Positions 7,159-14,954 of a DNA stretch of 35,297 nt are shown here, piece by piece. The translations under genes were made by a program, and so were the position numbers. The stretch covers positions 1-35,297 of the forward strand of contig JAJDAL010000023.1 of NCBI GenBank assembly GCA_029261875.1. Direction: 5' to 3'. The notes beneath the pieces were generated by a model. It did not search any database, had not been told where the DNA came from, and was given only the letters and a program-made list of their open reading frames with translations. Numbering within the stretch: position 1 is the first letter of the stretch; the number at the start of each line of letters is the position of its first letter. The DNA is from Deltaproteobacteria bacterium. Its GTDB lineage: Bacteria; Myxococcota_A; UBA9160; JAJDAL01.

Positions 7159-8952
7159 ATGAGCCCCGCGGGTGGCCGGATTCGGCGCCTGCCGAACCGG
7201 CTGATCGACCAGATCGCGGCCGGGGAGGTCGTCGAGCGCCCGGCCTCGGTGGTGAAGGAACTGCTCGAAAACGCCGTGGACGCCGGTGCGAGCCGCATTC
7301 GGATCGACGTGCGGGACGGGGGACGGGCCTGGATCGCCATTCGCGACGACGGTTTTGGGATGTCGCCCGAAGACGCGCACCTCGCCCTCGAGCGGCACGC
7401 CACCAGCAAGATCGCCAGCGCCGACGATCTGGCCGCAATCCGCAGCTTCGGATTCCGCGGCGAGGCGCTCCCCGCCATTGCCTCGGTGTCGCGCTTCCGG
7501 TTGCTCACCCGGGCGCGGGGCAGCGAGGAGGGGTACGAGATTCGAGTGGAGCCGGGACAGGAGCCGGTCGGCCGCACCGCCGGCGCGCCCGAAGGCACCC
7601 GCATCGAAGTGGCGGAGCTGTTCGGAAACGTTCCCGCCCGCCGCAAGTTTCTGAAAACCGCCGCTACCGAATGGACCCACATTGCAGACGGCCTGTCGCG
7701 CGCGGCGTTGGGGTTGCCGGGGATCCATTTCGAAGTGCAGCGCGATGAACGCAAAGCCATCGCGTGGCCCGCTTGCGAGAACCCGCTCGATCGAATCGCG
7801 GCGGTGCTTTCGGATGCGGACGCGGGGGCGCTGGTTCCCTTCGAACGAACTGCGTCGGACCGCTCGGTTCGGGGCTTCGCATCGCGCCCCGACTATCACC
7901 GGGGCAGTGCGTCGGGCTTGTACCTGTTCGTGGAGGGCCGCCCGGTTCGCGATCGCTTGTTGCGCCACGCGGTGCTCGAGGTCTATCGCGATCTGCTGCC
8001 GCGAGGGCGCTTCCCCCTGGTGCTGCTGTATCTCTCCCTTCCCGAAGGGGCGGTCGACGTGAACGTCCACCCGGCCAAATGGGAGGTGCGCTTCTCCGAT
8101 CCGCGCGGAATTCACGGCCTCATCACCGCGGCGATACGCGAAGCATTGGCGACCCGCGCCTGGTTGCGACCGTCCGCTGCAGCCGCGTCGCCCCCGCCGC
8201 GCCCAAGTGGGTTCACGGGAGCCGATTCCCGTGCCGCGTCGGGCCCAACGGATTGGGTCCTGGCCGAACGCGACGCGGCGGTTGCCGACGCTCCTGTGGC
8301 GGACGCGACGCCCGGAATCGCGAACGCCCCGGTGGCGACCGAGCGCCTTCGCTTTGCGGACCTGCGTTGTGTGGGCCAGCTCCTGGCCACGTATCTGGTG
8401 TTGGAATCCAAAGACGGCCTGATCCTGGTGGATCAGCACGCCGCCCATGAACGGGTCCTCTACGAGCAGCTGCGAACGGATTGGCGGGAGCGACGCATCG
8501 AGAGCCAGGGGCTGTTGGCTCCGTCCCTGGTCGAACTCGATCCCGCACGCTTCGAATCCCTCGCAGGGGCCGTAGCCAGCGTGTCGCAACTCGGGTTCGA
8601 ACTCGAGGTCTTCGACGAGCGAACCATCGCCGTGCGGGCGCTGCCCGCGCTCCTGGGAGACCGCGACCCGGCCCAAACCGTGCGAAATCTCGCCGACGAA
8701 TTGCAGGCAGCGGGCGAGATCGGGACCGAACTCGACGTCACCCCCCGGCATGTGGCGGCCGTCGACGCGATCTTTGCGAGCCTCGCCTGCCACGCCGCCC
8801 GGCGGAAGGGCGACCTCCTCCAGCCCCCGGAGCAGGCCAGCCTGCTTTCCGCCCTCGACGCCATTCCGTGGGCGCCCACCTGTCCCCACGGACGTCCGGT
8901 TGCGGTTCCCTTCGAGATTGCGGAAATCGAACGCCGGTTCGCGCGCCGCTAA
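7159..8952 (+). CDS. mutL: DNA mismatch repair protein MutL
   Basis: The 597-residue MutL is the matchmaker ATPase between MutS and downstream mismatch-repair enzymes. The N-terminal GHKL ATPase motifs are all present: Glu34 in VVKELLENAVDAGA, the DDGFGM motif (63-68) and FGFRGEAL (97-104). The transducer region contains DVNVHPAKWEVRF. The C-terminal domain carries the metal-binding endonuclease motif DQHAAHERVLYE (from residue 425), together with ACHAARRKGD and the CPHGRP motif, so this is a nicking MutL as in bacteria without MutH. The linker around residues 340-395 is Ala/Pro-rich. The start ATG at 7159 was chosen because GGGAGAGG sits just before it and the conserved N-terminus follows; a TTG 30 bp upstream is less likely. 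miaA follows after 10 bp. Confidence 0.97.
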   Translation: MSPAGGRIRRLPNRLIDQIAAGEVVERPASVVKELLENAVDAGASRIRIDVRDGGRAWIAIRDDGFGMSPEDAHLALERHATSKIASADDLAAIRSFGFRGEALPAIASVSRFRLLTRARGSEEGYEIRVEPGQEPVGRTAGAPEGTRIEVAELFGNVPARRKFLKTAATEWTHIADGLSRAALGLPGIHFEVQRDERKAIAWPACENPLDRIAAVLSDADAGALVPFERTASDRSVRGFASRPDYHRGSASGLYLFVEGRPVRDRLLRHAVLEVYRDLLPRGRFPLVLLYLSLPEGAVDVNVHPAKWEVRFSDPRGIHGLITAAIREALATRAWLRPSAAAASPPPRPSGFTGADSRAASGPTDWVLAERDAAVADAPVADATPGIANAPVATERLRFADLRCVGQLLATYLVLESKDGLILVDQHAAHERVLYEQLRTDWRERRIESQGLLAPSLVELDPARFESLAGAVASVSQLGFELEVFDERTIAVRALPALLGDRDPAQTVRNLADELQAAGEIGTELDVTPRHVAAVDAIFASLACHAARRKGDLLQPPEQASLLSALDAIPWAPTCPHGRPVAVPFEIAEIERRFARR

Positions 8953-8962
8953 CGTAGTTCCC

Positions 8963-9916
8963 ATGGAAGTGACTCCCCGACCGCCCGTCGTCGTCGTGAC
9001 GGGCCCCACCGGCGCCGGAAAGACGCGCCAGGCCATCGCGCTCGCTCGGCGTTTCGGGGGCGAAATCATCAACGCGGATTCGATGCAGGTGTACCGGCAT
9101 CTCGATATCGGGACGTCGAAACCGACCCTCGAAGAACGGGCCGCCGCTCCGCATCACCTGCTCGACGTGGTGACGCCCGACGTCGAATACAGCGCTGCCC
9201 GTTACGTGGCCGAGGCCCGCTCCGCGGCGCAGCAGATCCACGCACGGGGCAGGCTGGTGCTCTTGACCGGTGGAACCGGGCTCTACATCCGCGCCTTCTT
9301 GTCGGGGATCGTCGCCGGGGCCCCGGCGGATTCGGCCCTACGCCAGGAACTCGAACAGCGGGCCCAGCAGGCCGCGGATACCGGGGATGCCGAATTCCTC
9401 AAGCGCGAACTCGAAGTGCGCGATCCCGTCGCGGCCGCACGCATCCACGCCAACGATTGGCGGCGCTTGATTCGCGCCCTGGAGATGCTCGAACAGACCG
9501 GTCGTACCGCGTCCGACCTCCGCGAAGAACACCGCTTCGGTGAACTTCCGTACCGGGTCCTCCACCTGGCATTGGATCCGGGAACCGAGCGCCTCAACGA
9601 ATGGACCGACCGGCGCTGTGAGGCGATGATCGAAGCGGGTCTCCTGCGCGAGGTCCGTGGACTGCGAAAACGCGGCTATGGCGCAGAACTCCGGCCGTTC
9701 AAGGCTATCGGGTATCGCCACATGGCGGCGGTGGTGGATGGCTCGGAAACGCTGGCCGGGGCGCTCGAACTCATGCAGCGGGACACGCGGCGCTTCGCCC
9801 GGCGCCAGCGAACGTGGCTACGCGCGGTTCCGGACGCGATTTGGATCGACCCCGAAGACGATACGGCGATCGCCAAACACGTCGAAACTTTCTTGAAGGA
9901 AGGTGCCGCGGGTTAG
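8963..9916 (+). CDS. miaA: tRNA dimethylallyltransferase MiaA
   Basis: The 317-residue enzyme adds a dimethylallyl group to N6 of A37 in tRNAs that read UNN codons. The P-loop TGPTGAGKT (13-21) is followed by the family signature IINADSMQVYRHLDIGTSKP with catalytic Asp39, then TGGTGLYIRAFLSG. RPFKAIGYRHM near the C-terminus is also diagnostic. Length is normal for the family. The start ATG was chosen because the P-loop strand begins ten residues later. An in-frame extension upstream would overlap mutL and has no family similarity. mutL-miaA adjacency is a widespread bacterial arrangement, and the two are probably co-transcribed. No hfq follows, unlike enterobacteria. Confidence 0.97.
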   Translation: MEVTPRPPVVVVTGPTGAGKTRQAIALARRFGGEIINADSMQVYRHLDIGTSKPTLEERAAAPHHLLDVVTPDVEYSAARYVAEARSAAQQIHARGRLVLLTGGTGLYIRAFLSGIVAGAPADSALRQELEQRAQQAADTGDAEFLKRELEVRDPVAAARIHANDWRRLIRALEMLEQTGRTASDLREEHRFGELPYRVLHLALDPGTERLNEWTDRRCEAMIEAGLLREVRGLRKRGYGAELRPFKAIGYRHMAAVVDGSETLAGALELMQRDTRRFARRQRTWLRAVPDAIWIDPEDDTAIAKHVETFLKEGAAG

Positions 9917-9926
9917 CGGCCGGACC

Positions 9927-10385
9927 CTAGTATCCGGACCCCGTGTAGAGATTGCCGAATTTGATGTCGATCACCGGGGTTTCGTATTCGACGAGTGCCT
10001 GGGTTCGATCGACGAGGTCGAAGGTCGGTGTCAGGTCCGCGTCCGTCAGCGCCAGACCGATCCCGGGAATGAATTCGATCACGCCCCCGATGCCGCGCAA
10101 CACGCTGGCCCCCATGTTGACGCCCGTGATGAAGATCCAGCCGGGGATCGGATACACGAAGCGAACGCCCGGTGAGTCGTCGACATCGCGCAGGTTGTCG
10201 TAAACCGCTTTGGCGGCGACGATCGGCGACAGCGCCAAGTCGAGCGGCGCTTGCAGCATGTTGCCCACGGATCGTTTGAGGGTGGCGAAGGTGGCATTGG
10301 CCTCACCGGGGGCCGCCACGAGCATCAAGGCCGCCACCAGGGCGGCTGCATGGGTCGAAAAACGCGCGATCGGGTTGGACGTCAC
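9927..10385 (-). CDS. Small exported protein, possibly exosortase-system-associated (TIGR04073-like)
   Basis: The 152-residue protein begins with a signal peptide (positively charged start, then HAAALVAALMLVAA, cleavage probably after GEANA). The mature part starts TFATLKRSVGNMLQAPLDL and contains the Gly-rich hydrophobic segment GASVLRGIGGVIEFIPG, ending near an ETPVIDIKFGNLYTGSGY tail. The layout (short exported protein, a Gly-rich segment, an acidic/aromatic C-terminus) reminds me of the TIGR04073 family seen in genomes with exosortase, but the match is from memory and weak. The start is GTG with GGAGGG seven bases upstream. It converges on miaA and diverges from der. Function is unknown; a periplasmic or envelope location is likely. 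Confidence 0.75.
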   Translation of the reverse strand: MTSNPIARFSTHAAALVAALMLVAAPGEANATFATLKRSVGNMLQAPLDLALSPIVAAKAVYDNLRDVDDSPGVRFVYPIPGWIFITGVNMGASVLRGIGGVIEFIPGIGLALTDADLTPTFDLVDRTQALVEYETPVIDIKFGNLYTGSGY

Positions 10386-10454
10386 CCTAGGCCCTCCAGC
10401 TTGGGTTGAGGGGCGAGCCTAAAGGGGCGCCCTAGGAAGTGTCAAGCAACCTTC

Positions 10455-10482
10455 TTGCAGGCCCCTTCCAGCGGGATAAGCT
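10455..10482 (+). promoter_or_regulatory. Candidate sigma-70 promoter of der
   Basis: TTGCAG and TAAGCT are separated by 16 bp, about 55 bp upstream of the der start. Both hexamers are imperfect matches to TTGACA and TATAAT. The location in the divergent region between the small exported protein and der supports it, but similar pairs occur by chance. Confidence 0.3.
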
Positions 10483-10535
10483 GAGAGCGCGCAATCAACC
10501 GGTCGGTGCCCGGCCCCGGACGATCTCCGACAGTC

Positions 10536-11885
10536 ATGCCTCAAGAGACACTGCCCATCATCGCCATCGTGGGTCGGCCCAACGTTGGCAAGTCCACCCT
10601 GTTCAACCGCTATGCGGGGCGACGGCGCGCCTTGGTCCAAAATACGCCGGGGATTACACGCGACCGGATCGTGGAGGAGATCTCCGCGGCCGGACGCCAG
10701 GTTCTCCTGGTCGATACGGCGGGGCTCGACCGGGGAGGGGAGGGCGAGCTCGCCAACGCTGTCCAGGCCCAGGCGCGAACCGCCATCGCGGACGCGGATG
10801 CGATTCTGTTCGTGGTGGACGGAAAAGCGGGGCTGCTGCCCGAGGACGAAGCGGTCGCCCAGACCCTGCGCCGCACCCATCGCCCCCTCGCACTCGCGGT
10901 CAACAAGATCGATACGCCAAGCCACGCGGATCGTGTCCTCGATTTTCATCGTCTCGGATTCGACCACTTCCGGGCCGTCTCCGCCGAGCACGGCAGCGGC
11001 GCCTGGGACCTGCTCGAGGAACTCGTCGCCGCGCTGCCGAAGGCCGAACCGCAGCAATCGAAGCCCGCGCCGGGGATTCGCATTGCCATCGTCGGGCGGC
11101 CCAACGTGGGCAAGAGCTCGCTCCTGAATCGCATTGCCGGCGAGGAGCGCGCGGTGGTTTCCGAGGAACCGGGAACCACGCGCGATGCTGTGGATACGAC
11201 GGTCATTCGCAAAGGCGAGCCCTACGTCCTGGTCGATACGGCGGGCATCCGGCGCCACGCCCGGCGCAAGGACTCCGCAGAGCGCGGCAGTGTATTGGCG
11301 TCGGTTCGGGCCCTCGAGCGCGCGGACGTTGCGCTCGTGCTGGTGGACGCCAGCGAAGGGTTTACGGATCAAGACGCGCGGGTTGCGAATCTGGCGCGCG
11401 AGCGGGGGCGCCCGGCCGCCATCGTGCTGAACAAATGGGACACGATCGACAAGGACCAGGGAGACGACAAACGGGTCCTCGAGGAAACCCGCCACGGAAT
11501 TCGTTTCATGGCCGACTCGCCGATCCTGACCCTGTCGGCCCAGACCGGGGCCCGGATCGCGCGCATCTTCCCGACCGTCAAAGAGCTCTACGAATCCAGC
11601 CGCCGCGAGATCCCCACCTCCGAGCTCAACCGCTGGCTCAAGGACACGGTGGCGCGCCACGAACCCGCCATGGCCCAGCGCGGAACCCGCCGCCGCCCGT
11701 TGAAGTTCTTCTACGCCACCCAGGCGGGGACCCAGCCGCCGACCTTTATCCTGTTTTGTACGGAACCCGCCGCCGTCGCCCCGTCCTACCGCCGCTTTCT
11801 GGAGAATCGAATGCGGGAAGATTTCAAGCTCGTGGGCACGCCCATCCGCCTGCGCCTGCGGTCGCGCCGCAAGGACTCGGATTGA
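10536..11885 (+). CDS. der: Ribosome biogenesis double GTPase Der (EngA)
   Basis: The 449-residue protein has two tandem GTPase domains and a KH-like C-terminal domain, the Der architecture needed for 50S ribosomal subunit maturation. Domain 1 has GRPNVGKST (13-21), VDTAGLD and NKID. Domain 2 has GRPNVGKSS (from residue 187), VDTAGIRRHARRK and NKWD. The C-terminal part includes RRPLKFFYATQAGTQPPTF and ends in a basic tail. The ATG at 10536 was chosen rather than a GTG 30 bp upstream because family members begin about ten residues before the first P-loop. The tail includes the expected RFLENRMREDF motif. It is followed by a YfgM-like gene. Confidence 0.97.
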   Translation: MPQETLPIIAIVGRPNVGKSTLFNRYAGRRRALVQNTPGITRDRIVEEISAAGRQVLLVDTAGLDRGGEGELANAVQAQARTAIADADAILFVVDGKAGLLPEDEAVAQTLRRTHRPLALAVNKIDTPSHADRVLDFHRLGFDHFRAVSAEHGSGAWDLLEELVAALPKAEPQQSKPAPGIRIAIVGRPNVGKSSLLNRIAGEERAVVSEEPGTTRDAVDTTVIRKGEPYVLVDTAGIRRHARRKDSAERGSVLASVRALERADVALVLVDASEGFTDQDARVANLARERGRPAAIVLNKWDTIDKDQGDDKRVLEETRHGIRFMADSPILTLSAQTGARIARIFPTVKELYESSRREIPTSELNRWLKDTVARHEPAMAQRGTRRRPLKFFYATQAGTQPPTFILFCTEPAAVAPSYRRFLENRMREDFKLVGTPIRLRLRSRRKDSD

Positions 11886-11971
11886 TAAAGGGCCCCAGCT
11901 TCTGTACCCAACTCGGGCCCAGTCCTGCACGGGGCACCCACGAGCGTATCTACGCCAGCTAGGAGACTTCA

Positions 11972-12772
11972 TTGGCCAAGCGCACTTCGGACGAACCCGC
12001 CGACGCAATCCTCGAGATCGCCGGACGGACCGAGCAGGCTGCTGAGTGGGTTTCGGAGAATCCGCGAATCGTTCTCATCATCGGGGTTGCGGTTCTCTTG
12101 ACCGCCGCTGCGGTCGGCGGTTTGCTGGCCGTGGAGCGATCGCGCGAAGAATCCGCCGCGGCGGCCCTCGATGCCGCACGCACGGAATTCCTCGAAGCCA
12201 TGGGGGGAACTGGCAGCTCCATCGAGGTGCCCGAGCCCGCCAACCCCGAGACGGCAAAGAACGCGCGAACCACTGCGGCCGCGCAGCTGCTCGAAATCTC
12301 CGAACAACACGACGGCACCACGGCGGCGCTGTTGGCGCGCCTCGAGCGGGGCGATATCCGGCTCCCCCTGGAAGGCGCCGCGGCAGCCCTCGAAGACTGG
12401 CAGACGGTCGCCGAATCCGCGCCGGCGGACTCGCCGCTGCGCGCGGTCGCGCTCGAACGCGTGGCCCACGCCCACGAACAATCCGAGCAATGGACCGAAG
12501 CCGCCGACGCCTATGAGGCCGCGGGCACGATCGCCGCATACCCCCTGCGCTACCGCGCGCTCGCTCAAGCGGTTCGCTGCCTGGAACACGCCGGCGAGCA
12601 CGCACGCGCGCTCGGCATTGCCCAGCGCATCGTGGCCGAAGAAGACCGCTTGAAGGCCATCGCAGAGCAGAAGGGCACCGAAGGTGCGGTGCAGTTGCTC
12701 TCTTCCGCCGGTCTGCGGCTACCGGATCACCTCGACGCCCAGGTCCGCGAATTGGTCGCCGCGGCGCGCTGA
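11972..12772 (+). CDS. YfgM-like membrane-anchored TPR-type protein
   Basis: The 266-residue protein has a short acidic cytoplasmic N-terminus, one transmembrane helix at about 32-54 (RIVLIIGVAVLLTAAAVGGL) and an alanine-rich helical periplasmic region with tetratricopeptide-like repeats. The repeat-like units are around ALLARLERGDIRLPLEG, SPLRAVALERVAHAHEQ and YRALAQAVRCLEHAGEHARA. This topology is that of YfgM-type proteins, which associate with the Sec translocon and periplasmic chaperones. In E. coli yfgM lies in the yfgM-bamB-der cluster, and here it follows der directly, which supports the call. The start is TTG, decided by AGGAGA nine bases upstream. No bamB gene lies between. The exact role is inferred from fold and context. 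Confidence 0.7.
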   Translation: MAKRTSDEPADAILEIAGRTEQAAEWVSENPRIVLIIGVAVLLTAAAVGGLLAVERSREESAAAALDAARTEFLEAMGGTGSSIEVPEPANPETAKNARTTAAAQLLEISEQHDGTTAALLARLERGDIRLPLEGAAAALEDWQTVAESAPADSPLRAVALERVAHAHEQSEQWTEAADAYEAAGTIAAYPLRYRALAQAVRCLEHAGEHARALGIAQRIVAEEDRLKAIAEQKGTEGAVQLLSSAGLRLPDHLDAQVRELVAAAR

Positions 12773-12785
12773 TCCGGACGCGCGA

Positions 12786-13280
12786 TCAGGGATTCGGCCC
12801 GGCCCGGATCGTGAACACGTAGCTTCCCGGATTGTTGTGCACGATTCGAAGGGCGTAGAACCCGTCTTTCACGACGTCGAATTCGGGCCCGGGTACCTGC
12901 GCACAGCCGTTTCCCTGAGGCGTGCATTGCACGGGCAGCACGGCCAGCGTCTCGGCTTCGCTTCCATCCGGCGCGAGCGCGACCACGAACACGTAGTTCC
13001 CCGTCGAGACCGGCACGACGTTCGTGGTGACGTGGGACGTCACCCGGCTCACGAAGGGCCAGTAGTCTTCGTCGATGCCGGTCTCGTTCGATGGATCGAC
13101 GATTCCGTTTCCGATGCCGCTCATGGCATGCCCCCGAAAGAACTGGACTCCGCCATTCTCGAGCGAATCCTGGGGCGTATCGTTGGGTTCGACTTCGGGC
13201 TTCGGGGGGATACATCCCATCGCCGCAACGGACGAAGTGGTGAGAAAAAGGGCAACGGCTCGCTTCAGTGTGACGCGCAT
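12786..13280 (-). CDS. Hypothetical lipoprotein
   Basis: The 164-residue protein has a typical lipoprotein signal (MRVTLKRAVALFLTTSSVAA followed by lipobox AMGC), so Cys23 should be lipidated and the protein anchored in the envelope. The mature part starts with a proline/glutamate stretch (IPPKPEVEPNDTPQDSLE), a motif common in secreted deltaproteobacterial proteins that carry pre-peptidase-like C-terminal domains. FYALRIVHNNPGSYVFTIRAG at the end fits the last strands of such a beta sandwich. Two further Cys (in VQCTPQGNGC) could form a disulfide. I recognise no enzyme motif. It converges on the YfgM-like gene with a 13-bp gap. Confidence 0.75.
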   Translation of the reverse strand: MRVTLKRAVALFLTTSSVAAMGCIPPKPEVEPNDTPQDSLENGGVQFFRGHAMSGIGNGIVDPSNETGIDEDYWPFVSRVTSHVTTNVVPVSTGNYVFVVALAPDGSEAETLAVLPVQCTPQGNGCAQVPGPEFDVVKDGFYALRIVHNNPGSYVFTIRAGPNP

Positions 13281-13320
13281 GGTTCACTCCCAGAGCCGCA
13301 CGCGCCGATTGAGATCGCCC

Positions 13321-13373
13321 AGTCTCTGCTCCGTTCTGCGTCCGTTCAAGCGATCCGATACAAATCAGAGACT
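13321..13373. repeat. Inverted repeat AGTCTCTG/CAGAGACT upstream of the lipoprotein gene
   Basis: Two perfect 8-bp arms at 13321-13328 and 13366-13373 are separated by 37 bp. They are extended by CCC on one side and GGG on the other with one extra base. The repeat lies between the glycosyltransferase stop and the lipoprotein start. There is no T-tract after it on either strand, so it is not a simple terminator. It might be an mRNA leader structure or a protein-binding site. Confidence 0.35.
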
Positions 13374-13465
13374 TGGGAAGAAAATCGGATATTCCCGAAC
13401 CCTCGTCGCAGCGCTCGATCCACGCTGATGTTTCTTGATGATCCCCGCTCCGGCAGGGACACGCG

Positions 13466-14713
13466 TCAGGACGGGTCGGTTCGATCCCTCGCCACGGCGC
13501 GTTCGCGAAAATGCTCGAGCGCGGAACCGCCGAGGCGTTCTGCGAATTTCGTGGCGATCAATTCGACGAGCACGTTCCAATCGTGGCGCATGGCGGTTTC
13601 TACGCGTTCCCGGCAGCGGTCCTCACGGTTCGCGTCGGGCGACAGCGAATCCGCAATGGCTTTCGACCAGGCCTCCGGCGTGTCCGGGAGTGGCACGATG
13701 TTTTCGAATTCGAGCAGCGAACGGATGCGTGCGCCCACGGTCGGGCGACCGCTCGCCAGATATTCGTGGAGCTTCATCGGGTAGATGCAATTCGTATAGG
13801 CGTTGACGCGGTAGGGCATCAGGCAAACGTCGAAATGCTGCGGATACCGGTGAACCTCGAGGGTCGGCTTGGGGCCGAGAAAATAGACGTTCGGCAGCTC
13901 GGACAGCGCGCGAATCGGCGCCTCGATTTCACCGTGCGCGAGTTGATTCCCGATCATCACGAGCGACCAATCCGGGTGTTGGCGCGCGAGGTGCAGGAGC
14001 AGGGGCAGGTCGAGGAATTTCTTGATGCGGCCGAGATAGCCGAGTCGCGGGTGCGGAATCGCGGACATGTCTTCCGGTTCCGGTGCCGGTGCGCGAAACG
14101 CGTCGCAGTCGACGCCGTTCGGGACGAAGGCCGTATTGGGATTGTAGTGGCCTTTCTTTTCCATCAGCGCCGGCGAGTGGATGAACACCTGATCCACGCG
14201 TTTCAAGAGGGCGCTTTCTTCGCCGCTGACCGGAGATTCAGTCTCCTCGAAAGAGTATTCGTCGTCCACGTGGTAGCAGGACAGGTCGTGGGGGACGGAT
14301 TCCTCCGCCCAGCCGTATTCGGGCCGCCACAGGTACAGAACGATCTGGCGCGCGCCGCGTGCGCGCAGGCGTGCACAAGCTTGACGCAGACGGACCGATT
14401 TCATCCACCTCGATAGGCCGGCGGGACGGTAGATATCGGGCAGCCAGGCCGGCGGGACGAAGACGCTGAATGCGGGTGACGCTGCGCCGAGGATGTCTTC
14501 GACGCTCGGGGTCGGATTCCGCTGACCGATCTCACGCCAATGGTGTGCCGGCTGAACCCATTCGACGTTGAAGTAGCGCGCGAGCCGCACGAGAACCTGC
14601 TGGCGCGGCATCCACAGGGAGCCCCAGGCATCGGGCACGAGCGCCACCACGCCCACTTCGGGAACGAGCGGCGCTGCCGTAACGCGAATGGAGGATTGCG
14701 GTCCTTCGGGCAT
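13466..14713 (-). CDS. Glycosyltransferase, GT-B fold (GT4-like)
   Basis: The core protein of about 415 residues has two Rossmann-type halves. The N-terminal half begins VGVVALVPDAWGSLWMPRQQ and includes CYHVDDEYSFEE, then VFIHSPALMEKK and FVPNGVDCDAF. The C-terminal donor-binding half starts HPRLGYLGRIKKFLDLPLL and contains YFLGPKPTLEVHRYPQHFDV and MKLHEYLASGRPTVGA, where the Glu of the E-x7-E-type motif is placed. It should transfer a sugar to a surface glycan or lipid; donor and acceptor are unknown. The start is uncertain: in-frame ATGs at 14713, 14749 and 14773 all lack a good Shine-Dalgarno. The ATG overlapping the divergent gene's start is rejected because an A+T-rich promoter-like stretch lies between. 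Confidence 0.85.
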   Translation of the reverse strand: MPEGPQSSIRVTAAPLVPEVGVVALVPDAWGSLWMPRQQVLVRLARYFNVEWVQPAHHWREIGQRNPTPSVEDILGAASPAFSVFVPPAWLPDIYRPAGLSRWMKSVRLRQACARLRARGARQIVLYLWRPEYGWAEESVPHDLSCYHVDDEYSFEETESPVSGEESALLKRVDQVFIHSPALMEKKGHYNPNTAFVPNGVDCDAFRAPAPEPEDMSAIPHPRLGYLGRIKKFLDLPLLLHLARQHPDWSLVMIGNQLAHGEIEAPIRALSELPNVYFLGPKPTLEVHRYPQHFDVCLMPYRVNAYTNCIYPMKLHEYLASGRPTVGARIRSLLEFENIVPLPDTPEAWSKAIADSLSPDANREDRCRERVETAMRHDWNVLVELIATKFAERLGGSALEHFRERAVARDRTDPS

Positions 14714-14849
14714 GGGGGCCGAACCGTAGCGAACGTGACTCCGGGCCATTTCGATCGATTTCGCAGGGGGCATACGGGCTGATTCCGACTCTTCGGCCGC
14801 CGGCAGCGCCTCCCCAAGCGCGGGCTGCCCCCTCTTCTTTGATGTCCGA

Positions 14850-14900
14850 TAAGATAGATTATGTAAAGTAACGGAAATCCAAAACGGCAATGAATTCGGA
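14850..14900. promoter_or_regulatory. A+T-rich divergent promoter region between two glycosyltransferase genes
   Basis: The roughly 50 bp around 14840-14890 contain TTACATAATCTATCTTAT-like sequence when read on the minus strand, strikingly A+T-rich against the local background. It lies between two divergently oriented glycosyltransferase genes and probably holds the promoter of the minus-strand one. No hexamer pair with ideal spacing could be fixed, so only the region is given. Confidence 0.35.
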
Positions 14901-14954
14901 TCTCTCCGCAGGTTGGTCCCCCTGCTCCTCCCGCCGCCGCGATAGAGTCCCGCC

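Noticed and set aside
6964..9072. 702-codon open frame antisense to mutL and miaA
   Set aside because: Same explanation: the plus strand encodes conserved MutL and MiaA motifs across the whole stretch.
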